64,000 nucleotides of DNA from Halothece sp964463655 (lineage in GTDB: Bacteria > Cyanobacteriota > Cyanobacteriia > Cyanobacteriales > Rubidibacteraceae), in contig CAYXDG010000006.1 of the NCBI GenBank assembly GCA_964463655.1, forward strand, positions 6,241 to 70,240, written 5' to 3'. Position 1 is the first letter of the stretch, and every line of letters starts with the position of its first letter. Of the stretch, positions 25,495-34,472 are shown piece after piece. The translations under genes were made by a program, and so were the position numbers. The notes under the pieces were generated by a model. That model did no database searches, had not been told where the DNA came from, and saw nothing but the letters and a program-made list of their open reading frames with translations.

Positions 25495-26091
25495 ATGTCA
25501 ATTAACTTACAAAAAGGACAACGAATTTCTCTCAAAAAAGAAGCCCCAAGTTTAAATCGATTAATGTGTGCATTAGGCTGGGATGTCATTGATCGTTCTC
25601 GCGGTTTAACATCTATGTTTCAAGCAGATTTTGATCTGGATGCGTCGGTTTTATGCTTAGATGAAAACGAAAAACTCAGTGGCAATTCTAATGTAGTGTA
25701 TTTTGGCAATCTGCGCCATCACTCAGGGGCAATTACTCATTTAGGAGATAACTTAACAGGCGCTGGGGAAGGAGATGATGAGCAAATTTTAGTAGATTTA
25801 CCTGATATTCCCGCAGAAATGTATAAGTTAGTTTTTGTGGTAAATATCTATGATGCTGTTAAGCGCAAGCAAGATTTTGGACAGGTAAAAAATGCGTTTG
25901 TTCGTTTAGTCGATCTTTCCAATAATAAAGAAATTGCTCGTTATACACTCTCAGGAAATGACTATCAAGGAAAAACCAGTATGCTCCTAGCAGAAGTTTA
26001 TCGTCACAATGATGAATGGAAAATGGCTGCAATCGGCAATGGTTTAGAATTGGATGGTTTGCAAGCAGTGGTGAATTCTTACATTAAATAA
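25495..26091 (+). CDS. terD: TerD-family stress protein (copy 2)
   Basis: 198 residues, paralogue of the preceding gene with which it forms an operon (stop TAA, four bases, ATG). The calcium motifs DFDLDASVLCL and DNLTGAGEGDDEQILVDL are kept. It differs by a short insertion before the first motif (DRSRGLTSMFQA) and a C-terminus ending GNGLELDGLQAVVNSY. Other ter genes (terC, terB) are not in the window. A hairpin follows the stop. Confidence 0.92.
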   Translation: MSINLQKGQRISLKKEAPSLNRLMCALGWDVIDRSRGLTSMFQADFDLDASVLCLDENEKLSGNSNVVYFGNLRHHSGAITHLGDNLTGAGEGDDEQILVDLPDIPAEMYKLVFVVNIYDAVKRKQDFGQVKNAFVRLVDLSNNKEIARYTLSGNDYQGKTSMLLAEVYRHNDEWKMAAIGNGLELDGLQAVVNSYIK

Positions 26092-26100
26092 CACCCCGCA

Positions 26101-26120
26101 CTCCCCTTTCAAAAGGGGAG
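26101..26120 (+). terminator. Hairpin after the terD pair
   Basis: CTCCCCTTT/AAAGGGGAG stem with a two-base centre, ten bases after the terD stop. It is followed by an AT-rich stretch rather than a clean T run. It could also be a fragment of a cyanobacterial CCCC/GGGG intergenic repeat. Confidence 0.45.
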
Positions 26121-26181
26121 ATAATTTAAAAATCCGATATCAATCAGTTGTGAAAAATTAGCTGACGGAAGCTCCCCAGAT

Positions 26182-26628
26182 ATGAGTTATTGGCTCTTAA
26201 AATCTGAACCCACAGATTACAGCATAGAGGATTTAGAGCGCGATCGAGTCGCACTTTGGGATGGCGTGCGAAATTATCAGGCGCGTAATTTTTTGAAAGC
26301 AATGCAGCCATCAGACATCGCTTTTTTCTATCATTCTAATATTAAACCACCCGCGATCGTTGGCTTAGCTCGTATCATTGAAAATCAAGTCATTGACCCG
26401 ACCCAATTTGATTCCGATAGTCAATATTATGACCCGAAAGCAACCCCAGAAACCCCCCGTTGGCACACAGTTAAAGTTGAATTTATCGAAAAATTTCAGC
26501 AGCCAATTTCCTTACAGCAATTAAAAGCAACGTTTAATCCTGAAGAATTCATTTTAGTAAAAACAGGAAACCGTCTGTCAGTGATGCCCGTTGCTCAAGA
26601 TGTTGCCCAACGGATCTTAAAAATGTAA
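26182..26628 (+). CDS. EVE-domain protein
   Basis: 148 residues, nearly all one EVE domain (PUA-like fold): YWLLKSEPTDYSIEDLERD, LWDGVRNYQARNFLKAMQPSDIAFFYHSN and VGLARIIE are diagnostic. EVE proteins bind modified bases in DNA or RNA; human THYN1 is the best known relative. A stand-alone EVE in a housekeeping setting. Convergent with the chelatase gene across the GGTGGGC hairpin. Confidence 0.92.
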   Translation: MSYWLLKSEPTDYSIEDLERDRVALWDGVRNYQARNFLKAMQPSDIAFFYHSNIKPPAIVGLARIIENQVIDPTQFDSDSQYYDPKATPETPRWHTVKVEFIEKFQQPISLQQLKATFNPEEFILVKTGNRLSVMPVAQDVAQRILKM

Positions 26629-26664
26629 TCGCGATCGAGAGTTTTTTTCTATCTCACTTAAAAA

Positions 26665-26681
26665 GGTGGGCAAAGCCCACC
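26665..26681. terminator. Hairpin terminator of the GGTGGGC family
   Basis: Same 7-bp stem GGTGGGC/GCCCACC and AAA loop as at 892. On the minus strand it is followed by a TTTTT run, as expected for ending the chelatase transcript. Confidence 0.7.
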
Positions 26682-26693
26682 CTAAAATCAGTT

Positions 26694-27857
26694 TTAGTGA
26701 TGGTGATGATGGTGATGATCACCGTGATCATGACTATGATCATGAGCGGAGCTTGATTTTTCGCTGGCTAAGTGTGGGTTAACCGCTAGTGCTGTTTCTG
26801 AGAGAAGGGCTGCGATTTGGTCATTAGCCCAGTCTGCTGCCATTTTCAGAAACTCAGGATGGTCATTCGCACAAGCCATTTGCACGAAAGTAACATCTCT
26901 GTGCTTGCGCTTCACATCATGGATAATGTGGTCAACATCTAAGAGGGTTTCGTGGTTTTCCGTTGCAAAGCCAATGGGCATCATGACCACTGCTTTTGCG
27001 CCTAATTCAATAAGATTTTTGGCAGCTAAATCAGCATTGGGTTGCGTCCATTCAATGAGAGGGGTATCATGATTTAACCAGCCTACAGAAATCAAGGGAT
27101 ATTTGTTAATTAATTTCTCGCGCACACTTTCATAAAGTGCTTCACTTTCCATAATGCCAGAAGTGAAACCTTTTGCTTTATGAGGACAGCCATGATTCAT
27201 TAAAACAATGCCAATTTCAGAAGGAAGATAAGCGTCTGCGAGTTCGCTTTGAATTTTTTCTTCCACTAACTTTGCCATTAAATCAATGTAGTCGGGCTGG
27301 TTATAAAAAGAAGGAATATAACGCATTCCTGTTACCCATTGTTCTTTCCCAGAATTGAGTTCCCGCAAGGCTTCATTGACCTGTTCAACGGCAATGCCAC
27401 TGGTGAAAATGGAGTCAACGACGAGTAAGGGATAGATTAAAATTTTATTGTATCCCTGTTCTTTGATTTGCGCTAAAACTTGATTGGGAAGATAAGGTTT
27501 ACAGAAGTTAAAGGCTTTGAAGACAGAAACTTTGTCGCCCCAAGTTTTTTGTAATTCTTGTTCGATTCCTTCCCGTTGTGCTTCAAAGATTTTGTTGTGA
27601 GGGGAGATGAAATTGCCATGCTGGTGACTCCATTCGTGGAAGTCAAACATGGCGAGTAATTTCCCTAGGGGAGGATACATCCAAGTGGGAACGGGTGCGA
27701 ATTTTGCGGTGAGTAAATTAAGGGCTTGTTCGTTATAATTGGCAAAGTCATCATAACTTTCCACTTCGCCATAGCCCATTAATAGTACAGCAACACGATC
27801 GCTGCCATTCAAAGTCTCTTGATTGATTTGTTGTGTTGTTTCTGGAGTTGCAACCAC
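26694..27857 (-). CDS. Ferrochelatase-like chelatase with C-terminal His tail
   Basis: 387 residues of the class II chelatase fold. The catalytic His of ferrochelatase is matched by VLMNHGCPHKAKG and the conserved Glu by FATENHETLLDVDH. It lacks the CAB-like C-terminal helix that the main cyanobacterial HemH carries, and instead ends in a His/Asp tail (HDHSHDHGDH followed by seven His). His-rich tails are found on Ni or Co chelatases (CbiX/CfbA) and metallochaperones, so the metal could be Fe, Co or Ni. Either a second ferrochelatase or a distinct chelatase. Stands alone between convergent EVE and the upstream cytochrome gene. Confidence 0.75.
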   Translation of the reverse strand: MVATPETTQQINQETLNGSDRVAVLLMGYGEVESYDDFANYNEQALNLLTAKFAPVPTWMYPPLGKLLAMFDFHEWSHQHGNFISPHNKIFEAQREGIEQELQKTWGDKVSVFKAFNFCKPYLPNQVLAQIKEQGYNKILIYPLLVVDSIFTSGIAVEQVNEALRELNSGKEQWVTGMRYIPSFYNQPDYIDLMAKLVEEKIQSELADAYLPSEIGIVLMNHGCPHKAKGFTSGIMESEALYESVREKLINKYPLISVGWLNHDTPLIEWTQPNADLAAKNLIELGAKAVVMMPIGFATENHETLLDVDHIIHDVKRKHRDVTFVQMACANDHPEFLKMAADWANDQIAALLSETALAVNPHLASEKSSSAHDHSHDHGDHHHHHHH

Positions 27858-28022
27858 GATTTCTGTCCTCTTTCGCCTTAAATGTTAAATCAGTTTTAAG
27901 AAATAAGCTCAGTCGTGAAAACTGCTGCTAATCCCTCAAATTGAATAGGATATGCTCAAGTTTCCAACTTATTCAATACTATCCTAACATCCCCTCTAGG
28001 GGCATCTGCTGAAAGTAAACCT

Positions 28023-28694
28023 TTAACTAGAAAAAAGTGGTAGGATTAAAGCGATAATGATTCCTCCTAAAACCAGAGTTTCAGTTATTTTCAAGATGCG
28101 ATCAGAAACGGGAAATTGCAGACCTCTACGCCAAAAACGGAGTTGATCCTCTTCTCGTCTGTCTAAAGCAAACATGGAAGTTAATAATGGGATTCCCCCC
28201 ACTTTGACTCCTAATAAAAGATGTAAGGCGAGACTGATCACAATACCAAGCCACGCCAGCAGATGACCGAGATACGCTAAGTGATTCATTTCTCCAGCAG
28301 GTAGCCATTCTTCTTTCATCATTCGACCCGTGATCACGGCAAGAGTGGCTGAAATTAACATTATAGTGTTGCCTAGACGGTGAAGAGAAACCCACCAAAT
28401 TGGCTTTCCGACTTGTTGAAACTGACTCAAGGCAGGGGTTTGTAACAAGCGATGTGAGCCAAGATGGAAACTGTACAAAGCAAAAACTGGTAAGAATAGA
28501 AAAAAAGTCAAAGCGATCGTGCCGTGAATTCCTTGGATATCATTAAGATTGGGTAAAGGAAGACTCCCCCAACGTTTGTCATAGGTATTGTAAACCCAAA
28601 AACCCGAAATAATTGCTAACAAGACTAAAACTGCGCTCAAGCCATGCAGCAGTCTTAAAAGAAGAGGTTGATAAGGACGTACTGGTTGCGACAT
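28023..28694 (-). CDS. Cytochrome b561-like (di-heme b) membrane protein
   Basis: 223 residues with four membrane helices. His residues sit in pairs on them: LLHGLSAVLVLLAIISGFWVY, GIHGTIALTFFLF, LHRLGNTIMLISATLAVITG and HLLAWLGIVISLALHLLLG, fitting a bacterial cytochrome b/b6-domain (Ni-Fe hydrogenase b-type/b561) protein that binds two hemes and moves electrons across the membrane. No hydrogenase or oxidase partner lies next to it. Same strand as the MFS gene upstream, 57 bases away. Confidence 0.8.
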   Translation of the reverse strand: MSQPVRPYQPLLLRLLHGLSAVLVLLAIISGFWVYNTYDKRWGSLPLPNLNDIQGIHGTIALTFFLFLPVFALYSFHLGSHRLLQTPALSQFQQVGKPIWWVSLHRLGNTIMLISATLAVITGRMMKEEWLPAGEMNHLAYLGHLLAWLGIVISLALHLLLGVKVGGIPLLTSMFALDRREEDQLRFWRRGLQFPVSDRILKITETLVLGGIIIALILPLFSS

Positions 28695-28751
28695 TGCAAT
28701 CTAGATTACCAAAAGAAAGAAGGGATATCATCTAATCGCTTCTGATTGTAA

Positions 28752-29930
28752 CTAATTCCCAAGGGGCGATCGTTCTCTCAAAGCCAGAAAAAAGCCTCCT
28801 AAAAGGGCTAAAACCGCAGCGGTATTAAACACCCCAGTTAACCCACCTGCTGCCAAAATGGGGCTAAAGAGAAGGGGAGAGATAAATTGTCCTAAGAAGC
28901 TAGTGCCGATCGCGATCGCGAGAATACTAGACCGCAGACTTTTCGGGGCTAAATTGGACAAACTGCTGTAAAGATTGGGGAGCGCCAAGCCAAACCCAAT
29001 CCCAAACACAAGCGCTGAGGTCAGAAGAAAGAGAAATTGTTGGAGAAAGGGGATACTGAACAGACTCAACCCCATTAAACCAAAACCGATCGCGATCGTG
29101 CCATTGATGGACAACTGTTTAACAATCTTTTTCGAGGCAAAAACGGAAATTAACGCTGCGCCTAACGCTCGTATAGCCAGTAAAACACCATTTTCAACCG
29201 TTCCCAATCCTAGGGTTTCTTCCAGATACAACGGGGCGTAAATCACTACAGAATACATAATTGCTGCGGTGAGTGTCACTAATAACAAGCGCTCGATCGC
29301 AGCAGCACTGGATAAGAGTTTTCTTAATGTCGTGGATAAGCCAACATTCTCATGGTTTGAGGAGGATTGAACGTCTGGAAACGCAGACTGACTCATCATC
29401 GCTAAGGGAAACGCCACTGCATAAATGATGAACGCATAGCGCCAGTTGATCGATCCGACTCCACCCCCTAATAAGGGAAAGATAATTCCTGTAACGGTTA
29501 AAACCGCAGTGGCATAAGCCAAGATTTGAGCGCGAGTGTCTTGATCATATAACTTTCCTAACAAGCCTAAACTCCCCGCAGCGATCCCCCCTGCTGTTGC
29601 ACCCAGTAACGCTCGACTCGTCAGCAGTAACCAAAAATTGCTGAGGAATGCTCCCATTGTGCCAAAAATTCCATACAATACCAAGGAAGGAATGAGGACT
29701 CGTTTGGGAGAAACCCAATCGGCGACTAAGCCTAAAAGCGGACTGAATAAGGCTAAGGTGAGAGCATGAACGCTGACTAAATGAGTCGCCAGAGCGCGAT
29801 CGAAGTTGAGGTCGTTAATCACTTGTGGTAACACTGGGGCAACCAACCCCCCTGTCATGGTAATCAACGCACCCGTGGCTAAAATAATAAACTTTCGACT
29901 TGACTCTCCTTGCACCCATTGATGTCTCAT
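28752..29930 (-). CDS. MFS transporter (drug/metabolite efflux type)
   Basis: 392 residues, twelve hydrophobic segments. N-terminal TGALITMTGGLVAPVLPQVINDL, the loop 2-3 motif GLVADWVSPKRVL, and RALLGATAGGIAAGSLGLLGKL identify a major facilitator of the 12-helix drug:H+ antiporter type. The substrate is unknown. A heptamer array and a repeat element lie directly upstream, so the promoter must sit within or beyond them. Confidence 0.88.
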   Translation of the reverse strand: MRHQWVQGESSRKFIILATGALITMTGGLVAPVLPQVINDLNFDRALATHLVSVHALTLALFSPLLGLVADWVSPKRVLIPSLVLYGIFGTMGAFLSNFWLLLTSRALLGATAGGIAAGSLGLLGKLYDQDTRAQILAYATAVLTVTGIIFPLLGGGVGSINWRYAFIIYAVAFPLAMMSQSAFPDVQSSSNHENVGLSTTLRKLLSSAAAIERLLLVTLTAAIMYSVVIYAPLYLEETLGLGTVENGVLLAIRALGAALISVFASKKIVKQLSINGTIAIGFGLMGLSLFSIPFLQQFLFLLTSALVFGIGFGLALPNLYSSLSNLAPKSLRSSILAIAIGTSFLGQFISPLLFSPILAAGGLTGVFNTAAVLALLGGFFLALRERSPLGN

Positions 29931-29940
29931 GCTTTTGTTA

Positions 29941-29975
29941 TTGGTTATTGGTTATTGGTTATTGGTTATTGGTTA
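29941..29975. repeat. Heptamer tandem repeat TTGGTTA, 5 copies
   Basis: Five exact TTGGTTA units, with a one-mismatch sixth (TTTGTTA) on the left, between the divergent MFS and mraY genes. Same family as 741, 45594 and 56405. Confidence 0.9.
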
Positions 29976-29978
29976 TGG

Positions 29979-30029
29979 GTTCTCCCCTTATTAAGCCAGA
30001 GCAAAGCGTGAGGAGGCTAGGGGGGATCG
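29979..30029. repeat. Intergenic element CCCC...GTGAGGAGG-TAGGGGGGAT
   Basis: About 50 bases starting GTTCTCCCC and ending GTGAGGAGGCTAGGGGGGAT, directly after the heptamer array. A diverged copy in the same order (heptamers, then CCCC...GTGAGGAGGTTAGGGGGGAT) lies at 56437-56483. The CCCC and GGGG ends can pair. Confidence 0.65.
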
Positions 30030-30158
30030 TTCTTCGGGATACAACTTGTGGTAGTTAACACGCGAAGCACCATGAACCATGAACCTAGGAGCAACAGGCG
30101 AAGCATTATTAATTATTCTCTGATATTCTGGAGACAAAACGCTTACTGGGATGAGGAC

Positions 30159-31241
30159 GTGGTACAAACAAAATTTTGGCAAGAAGTGATGACCACTTCT
30201 GGAAAAGGTTTATTAATTGCTTTGATTGTCACAATTGTTGGCAGTGCGATCGCCCTTGATTATTTAGTAAACCCTAATGATGGCGTTACCCTACCCCTAT
30301 TGCTCTCTATTTTAGGCAGTGCTGGCGCTGGTGTCATCATCATTCCCATATTAAAACGACTGAAAGCCGGACAGTTTATTCGCGAAGACGGCCCCCAAAG
30401 TCACTTGAAAAAGGCGGGAACTCCCACAATGGGCGGAATCTTCTTCATGCCGATCGCACTCCTGATCGCCATTCTCTGGTCAAAGTTTAATCCCCAAGTG
30501 ATCGCTGTGTCACTGGCTACCTTGAGTTATGGGCTGATTGGCTTTGTGGATGATTGGCAGATTTTGGTGAAAAAGTCAAATCAAGGGATTTCACCGCGTC
30601 TGAAGTTAGGCTTACAAATTCTAAGTGCGATCGCATTCTCTGCGTGGTTGGCGTTTCAGTCTGCTTCCGAGATGACGAATGTTCCTCTTCCGTTTGGAAT
30701 CATTCTCCCTCTGGGAGTCTTCTATTGGGGATTAGCAGTATTTGTGTTTGCGGCGGAAAGTAACGCAACCAATCTCACCGATGGAGTCGATGGTTTAGCT
30801 GGAGGCACTTGCGCGATCGCCTTTTTAGGGTTAACGGCGATTCTTCTTACCTCTGATCCAGACTTGGCACTTTTTTGTGCTTGTGTCAGTGGTGCTTGTG
30901 TCGGGTTTGTTGTCCATAACCGCAACCCAGCAAAAGTTTTTATGGGAGATACGGGATCATTGGCATTAGGTGGTGCTTTGGCGGCAGTGGGAGTCAGCAC
31001 TCAACAACTCTTCCCCCTCTTCCTTCTCAGTGGTATTTTCTTCGCGGAATCCCTTTCGGTTATTGCACAGGTGAGTTACTACAAAGCAACCAAGGATGAA
31101 AATGGGATCGGAAAACGATTGTTTAAGATGGCCCCCCTTCATCATCATTTAGAACTCAGTGGCTGGTCAGAAATCCAGATTGTTGGCGCTTTTTACGCGA
31201 TCGCCCTTCTGCTTACGATTATTACTTTTTTCTCAGTTTAA
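30159..31241 (+). CDS. mraY: Phospho-N-acetylmuramoyl-pentapeptide transferase
   Basis: About 360 residues from a GTG at 30159; the frame is open back to a GTG at 30048, and an ATG at 30189 is another choice. The 30048-30150 stretch holds CCATGAAC repeats and looks intergenic. Ten membrane helices; the MraY signatures DDWQIL, NATNLTDGVDGLAGG, FMGDTGSLALGG and MAPLHHHLELSGWSE include the catalytic Asp residues and the HHH motif. Makes lipid I from UDP-MurNAc-pentapeptide. Convergent with the 429-residue unknown, with eight bases between the ends. Confidence 0.92.
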   Translation: MVQTKFWQEVMTTSGKGLLIALIVTIVGSAIALDYLVNPNDGVTLPLLLSILGSAGAGVIIIPILKRLKAGQFIREDGPQSHLKKAGTPTMGGIFFMPIALLIAILWSKFNPQVIAVSLATLSYGLIGFVDDWQILVKKSNQGISPRLKLGLQILSAIAFSAWLAFQSASEMTNVPLPFGIILPLGVFYWGLAVFVFAAESNATNLTDGVDGLAGGTCAIAFLGLTAILLTSDPDLALFCACVSGACVGFVVHNRNPAKVFMGDTGSLALGGALAAVGVSTQQLFPLFLLSGIFFAESLSVIAQVSYYKATKDENGIGKRLFKMAPLHHHLELSGWSEIQIVGAFYAIALLLTIITFFSV

Positions 31242-31249
31242 AGAAATAA

Positions 31250-32539
31250 CTATAGGGATTTTGCCGATCGCCAATAAGAAAGATTAATCGGACTTTTATG
31301 GATAGTCAGAGCAATATTTAGGGTTTCTAAAGACTTAAATAACCAATGGGCTTCTTGTCTTGGGGTATTTTCATAATGATTGTACAAAATGGCAAGGCGA
31401 CTGGTTAAATAAGGATAAAGTTTATCCGATAGTAGTAAAATTTTTAAGAGTAGCCCGATCGTCTGAGTCGGCCCTAAATTCGTCACCAAATCCAAATAAA
31501 AATAGTGGTTAATGTTGTAACGACTTTCTACCACTAAAAACTTTAATAAACTATTAGCTAGGCGCAGCATTAACTGTTCATTAGGTTTCTGTTGATCCCA
31601 TTCTTTCAAAGTCCGTTTGATCTGAGTAGCAATCCGTTTATTGAAATGCTGTCTCTGATAGGGAGTATTAATCGAGGAGGTGAGATATTCATAAAGGTCT
31701 CTTTTATAAACTTTTAAGGTATCCGCTTTACTACTATGAATCAAAAAACGTCTGGCTAAATCTTGATAAGTTGACTTTCCTTCTACCCCACTAATAAAAT
31801 GTTGTAAAGTGGCAATTAAGTCTGGCTCTTTGAGTAAAGTTGGATTGGGAATCTGCTGTTCAAAACCTTGTTCTTTTGAGAAAGACTTAAACGGCTTAGC
31901 AAATCCAGATAAGCGAATTTGATTCGTAACATAATTCGCTAAAGATAATTCAAATTCGCGCTCCTTTTGAACCTGAATATTTTTTAAAGTTGTCACGGTA
32001 TGAGAATAAACTTCAGTGGGAAAAATGCAATCTTGAAATAAAAATGGATAACGCCCTAATAGGGTAGAGAAAGGTTGAGATTTATCTTTTTGGGCTGCTT
32101 CATCAACAGTAAATAAACCTGGCAAGCGCTGCAGCTTCAAATAATAGTTGCTTTTGATAAAACGAGCAACTTGTTCTCTAATGCGACGACAAGAATGGGT
32201 TTGAGAACGGAAAAGAGACTGACTTTCTTGAAAAATTTTAATCAATTCGCTAATAAATTGCTGTTGTTCTGGTGACTCTCTTAACCAGTGATTAATTACA
32301 ATATAACAGCAATTGTTAATAAAACTAGGAAAGTCCATTTCAGGATCATCAGTCTTAGCAAGTTGCTCTAAAGTCTCACGAATTTCTGGGTTTTCGTAGC
32401 CAGTAGCTACGATAAAAAGATGATGATAGCGTCGGATTACTTTGTCAGGTGGTTCTTGTTGAACACAGGATTCTAAGTGTTCATAAATTTGTTCTTGCTT
32501 CTGATAGATTGCTGACACTTGAGTTGGCATTTTTAGCAA
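31250..32539 (-). CDS. Conserved cyanobacterial protein of unknown function
   Basis: 429 residues, helix-rich and soluble, with no membrane segment or signal peptide. I recognise no catalytic motif. Visible features are a Cys-containing N-terminal half (ESCVQQEPPDK, NNCCYIVINHWL, HSCRRIREQVARF) and a repeated aromatic/His pattern in the C-terminal half (RRFLIHSSKADTLKVYKRDLYEYL, RYNINHYFYLDLVTNLG). It lies between mraY and murF but on the opposite strand, 99 bases from the murF start, so the two share a divergent promoter region. Long, conserved-looking and standing beside cell-wall genes, but nothing in it shows a role there. Confidence 0.6.
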   Translation of the reverse strand: MLKMPTQVSAIYQKQEQIYEHLESCVQQEPPDKVIRRYHHLFIVATGYENPEIRETLEQLAKTDDPEMDFPSFINNCCYIVINHWLRESPEQQQFISELIKIFQESQSLFRSQTHSCRRIREQVARFIKSNYYLKLQRLPGLFTVDEAAQKDKSQPFSTLLGRYPFLFQDCIFPTEVYSHTVTTLKNIQVQKEREFELSLANYVTNQIRLSGFAKPFKSFSKEQGFEQQIPNPTLLKEPDLIATLQHFISGVEGKSTYQDLARRFLIHSSKADTLKVYKRDLYEYLTSSINTPYQRQHFNKRIATQIKRTLKEWDQQKPNEQLMLRLANSLLKFLVVESRYNINHYFYLDLVTNLGPTQTIGLLLKILLLSDKLYPYLTSRLAILYNHYENTPRQEAHWLFKSLETLNIALTIHKSPINLSYWRSAKSL

Positions 32540-32638
32540 AAAATGAGATAAAAATGGACAAGGGTTAAAATAAAATAGGTATTACCAATAATTTTCAGTT
32601 AGAAAACGCTCTCAATTTTAATTAAGGACAGTAGAAAT

Positions 32639-33991
32639 ATGATAACTTTGTCTATGTTAGCAGAAATTATTCATCCCTTTAACTTGATCCTCAGTGAGGA
32701 TTGGAGAGAGCAAAAAGTTAGTGGGATTAGTACCGATACCCGAACTCTCAAATCGGGAGAAGTCTTTGTAGCGTTGCGAGGGGAAAATTTTGATGGTCAT
32801 GATTTTCTTGAAAGTGCTTTGTCGGCCCAAGCAAGCGCCGTCATTGTCAATCGGGATTTTACAGGAAATCTTCCCTCTTCTGTTGCACAATTTTATGTGG
32901 AAAATACGTTAACCGCTTATCAACAAATTGCTCATTGGTGGCGACAGCAACATCAAATCCCTGTAATTGGAATCACAGGATCAGTTGGAAAAACAACCAC
33001 GAAAGAGTTGATTGCTTCGGTGTTATCTGAGTATGGTCGAGTTTTAAAGACAGAAGGGAATGAAAATAATGAAATTGGTGTCCCCAAAACTTTATTGCGT
33101 CTGACCTCAGACCATGACTATGCGGTGGTGGAAATGGCGATGCGAGCGCGGGGAGAAATTGCCCAACTTACGGATATTGTTCAGCCAAGCATTGGTTTAA
33201 TTACTAATGTGGGAACGGCTCATATTGGTCGGTTGGGGTCGCGAGAGGCGATCGCGCAGGCTAAATGTGAACTCTTAGCGCAGATGCCGAAGCAGTCTCT
33301 TGCTATTTTAAATCAGGATAACGAACGCTTAATCAAGACCGCAGCAACACTCTGGCAAGGAAAAACCCTCACCTATGGACTAACAGGGGGCGATCTGCAA
33401 GGGCAAGTTTCTGGGGAAATGCTCACCGTTGGAGAGTTCAACTTTCCTTTACCCTTACCAGGAGTTCACAATGCCTCTAATTATCTGGCCGCCTTAGCTG
33501 TGGCACAAGCGCTTAACCTCGATTTAACCCCTTTTCAAAAAGGAATTACCGTGCAACTGCCAGGAGCGCGATCGCGCCGTTATTCTCTTGCCAATGACAT
33601 TGTTTTTCTTGATGAAACCTATAATGCAGGAGTAGAATCGATGATCGCCTCCCTCAAGCTCTTAAAAGAAACCCCAGGCGATCGTCACCTTGCCGTTTTA
33701 GGCACAATGAAAGAACTAGGAGATCAGTCTTTAGCTTTACATCGTCAAGTAGGAGAAACCGTTGCCCAACTTAACCTTGACTATCTGTTGGTGTTAGCGG
33801 ATGAGCCAGAAACGGAAGAAATGGCCCGCGCTGCCAGTTCGATTCCTAGTGAATGTTTTGACAATCAAGCTGAAGTGATCCAACACTTAAAAACCCTCAT
33901 CCAATCAGGCGATCGCGTTTTATTCAAAGCCTCTCATGCGGTGGGTCTAGGAGAAGTTTTAGACCAATTGCGAACATTGATGTCCTCTTAA
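32639..33991 (+). CDS. murF: UDP-N-acetylmuramoyl-tripeptide--D-alanyl-D-alanine ligase
   Basis: 450 residues, a Mur ligase: N-terminal UDP-binding domain with STDTRTLKSGEVFVALRGENFDGHDF, the ATP P-loop GITGSVGKTTTKE (111-123), TEGNENNEIGVPKTLL, and LPGVHNASNYLAALA and FLDETYNAGVESM in the central and C-terminal domains. Adds D-Ala-D-Ala to the peptidoglycan precursor, the step just before MraY, whose gene lies 1.4 kb upstream on the same strand. ATG at 32639. Confidence 0.95.
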   Translation: MITLSMLAEIIHPFNLILSEDWREQKVSGISTDTRTLKSGEVFVALRGENFDGHDFLESALSAQASAVIVNRDFTGNLPSSVAQFYVENTLTAYQQIAHWWRQQHQIPVIGITGSVGKTTTKELIASVLSEYGRVLKTEGNENNEIGVPKTLLRLTSDHDYAVVEMAMRARGEIAQLTDIVQPSIGLITNVGTAHIGRLGSREAIAQAKCELLAQMPKQSLAILNQDNERLIKTAATLWQGKTLTYGLTGGDLQGQVSGEMLTVGEFNFPLPLPGVHNASNYLAALAVAQALNLDLTPFQKGITVQLPGARSRRYSLANDIVFLDETYNAGVESMIASLKLLKETPGDRHLAVLGTMKELGDQSLALHRQVGETVAQLNLDYLLVLADEPETEEMARAASSIPSECFDNQAEVIQHLKTLIQSGDRVLFKASHAVGLGEVLDQLRTLMSS

Positions 33992-34069
33992 TCAACTGCT
34001 TTAAACCTGTGTCATTACTTCTTCTGAATGTTGTAGAAGGAAAAAGAAAAGGAATTCGTCTCAAAAAAA

Positions 34070-34368
34070 TCAAGGCGTTCCTTTTAGATTCAAAGTTTCA
34101 AAATAGAGAGTATCAAATTGATCCCTCAATCTGTGGGCTAACTTCCAAAACCAATCTCGCCTTTGATTAGCAACTTTCTCATGACAACGAGCCAGATGTT
34201 TTCTCGCTTTCTCTCTACCTCTCGAACCGTTTTGCTTTCGAGATAAATGTTTGTTAGCTTTCCGAATCTTTTTAAGGGAACGCTTTAAAAATAGAGGAGA
34301 ATGAATCTCAAATCCTTCTGAACAAGTTAAAAACTTTTCAACCCAAAATCAAATCCAGCGATTTTATA
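34070..34368 (-). pseudogene. TnpB (IS200/IS605-type) fragment with a frameshift
   Basis: On the minus strand KIAGFDFGLKSF matches the RuvC-I motif of TnpB (usual form IDLGIKSF) and ends in TAA; one base more in the T run would continue as FLTCSEGFEIHSPLFLKRS, then KKIRKANKHLSRKQ, KARKHLARCHEKVANQRRDW and FETLNLKG, which is the RuvC-II region, before a TGA at 34070. The N-terminal half and RuvC-III are missing. TnpB is a guide-RNA nuclease carried by IS605 elements, so this is a dead end fragment. No TnpA was seen. Confidence 0.75.
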
Positions 34369-34472
34369 GCAGTACACAATTAGGTTAGGACATTTAATGT
34401 GGCCGGGAGTGCGACCGTCTCGGTCGCTACTATTCTCCAGAATGTCCCAAACAAAACCTGTAGCGCTATATA

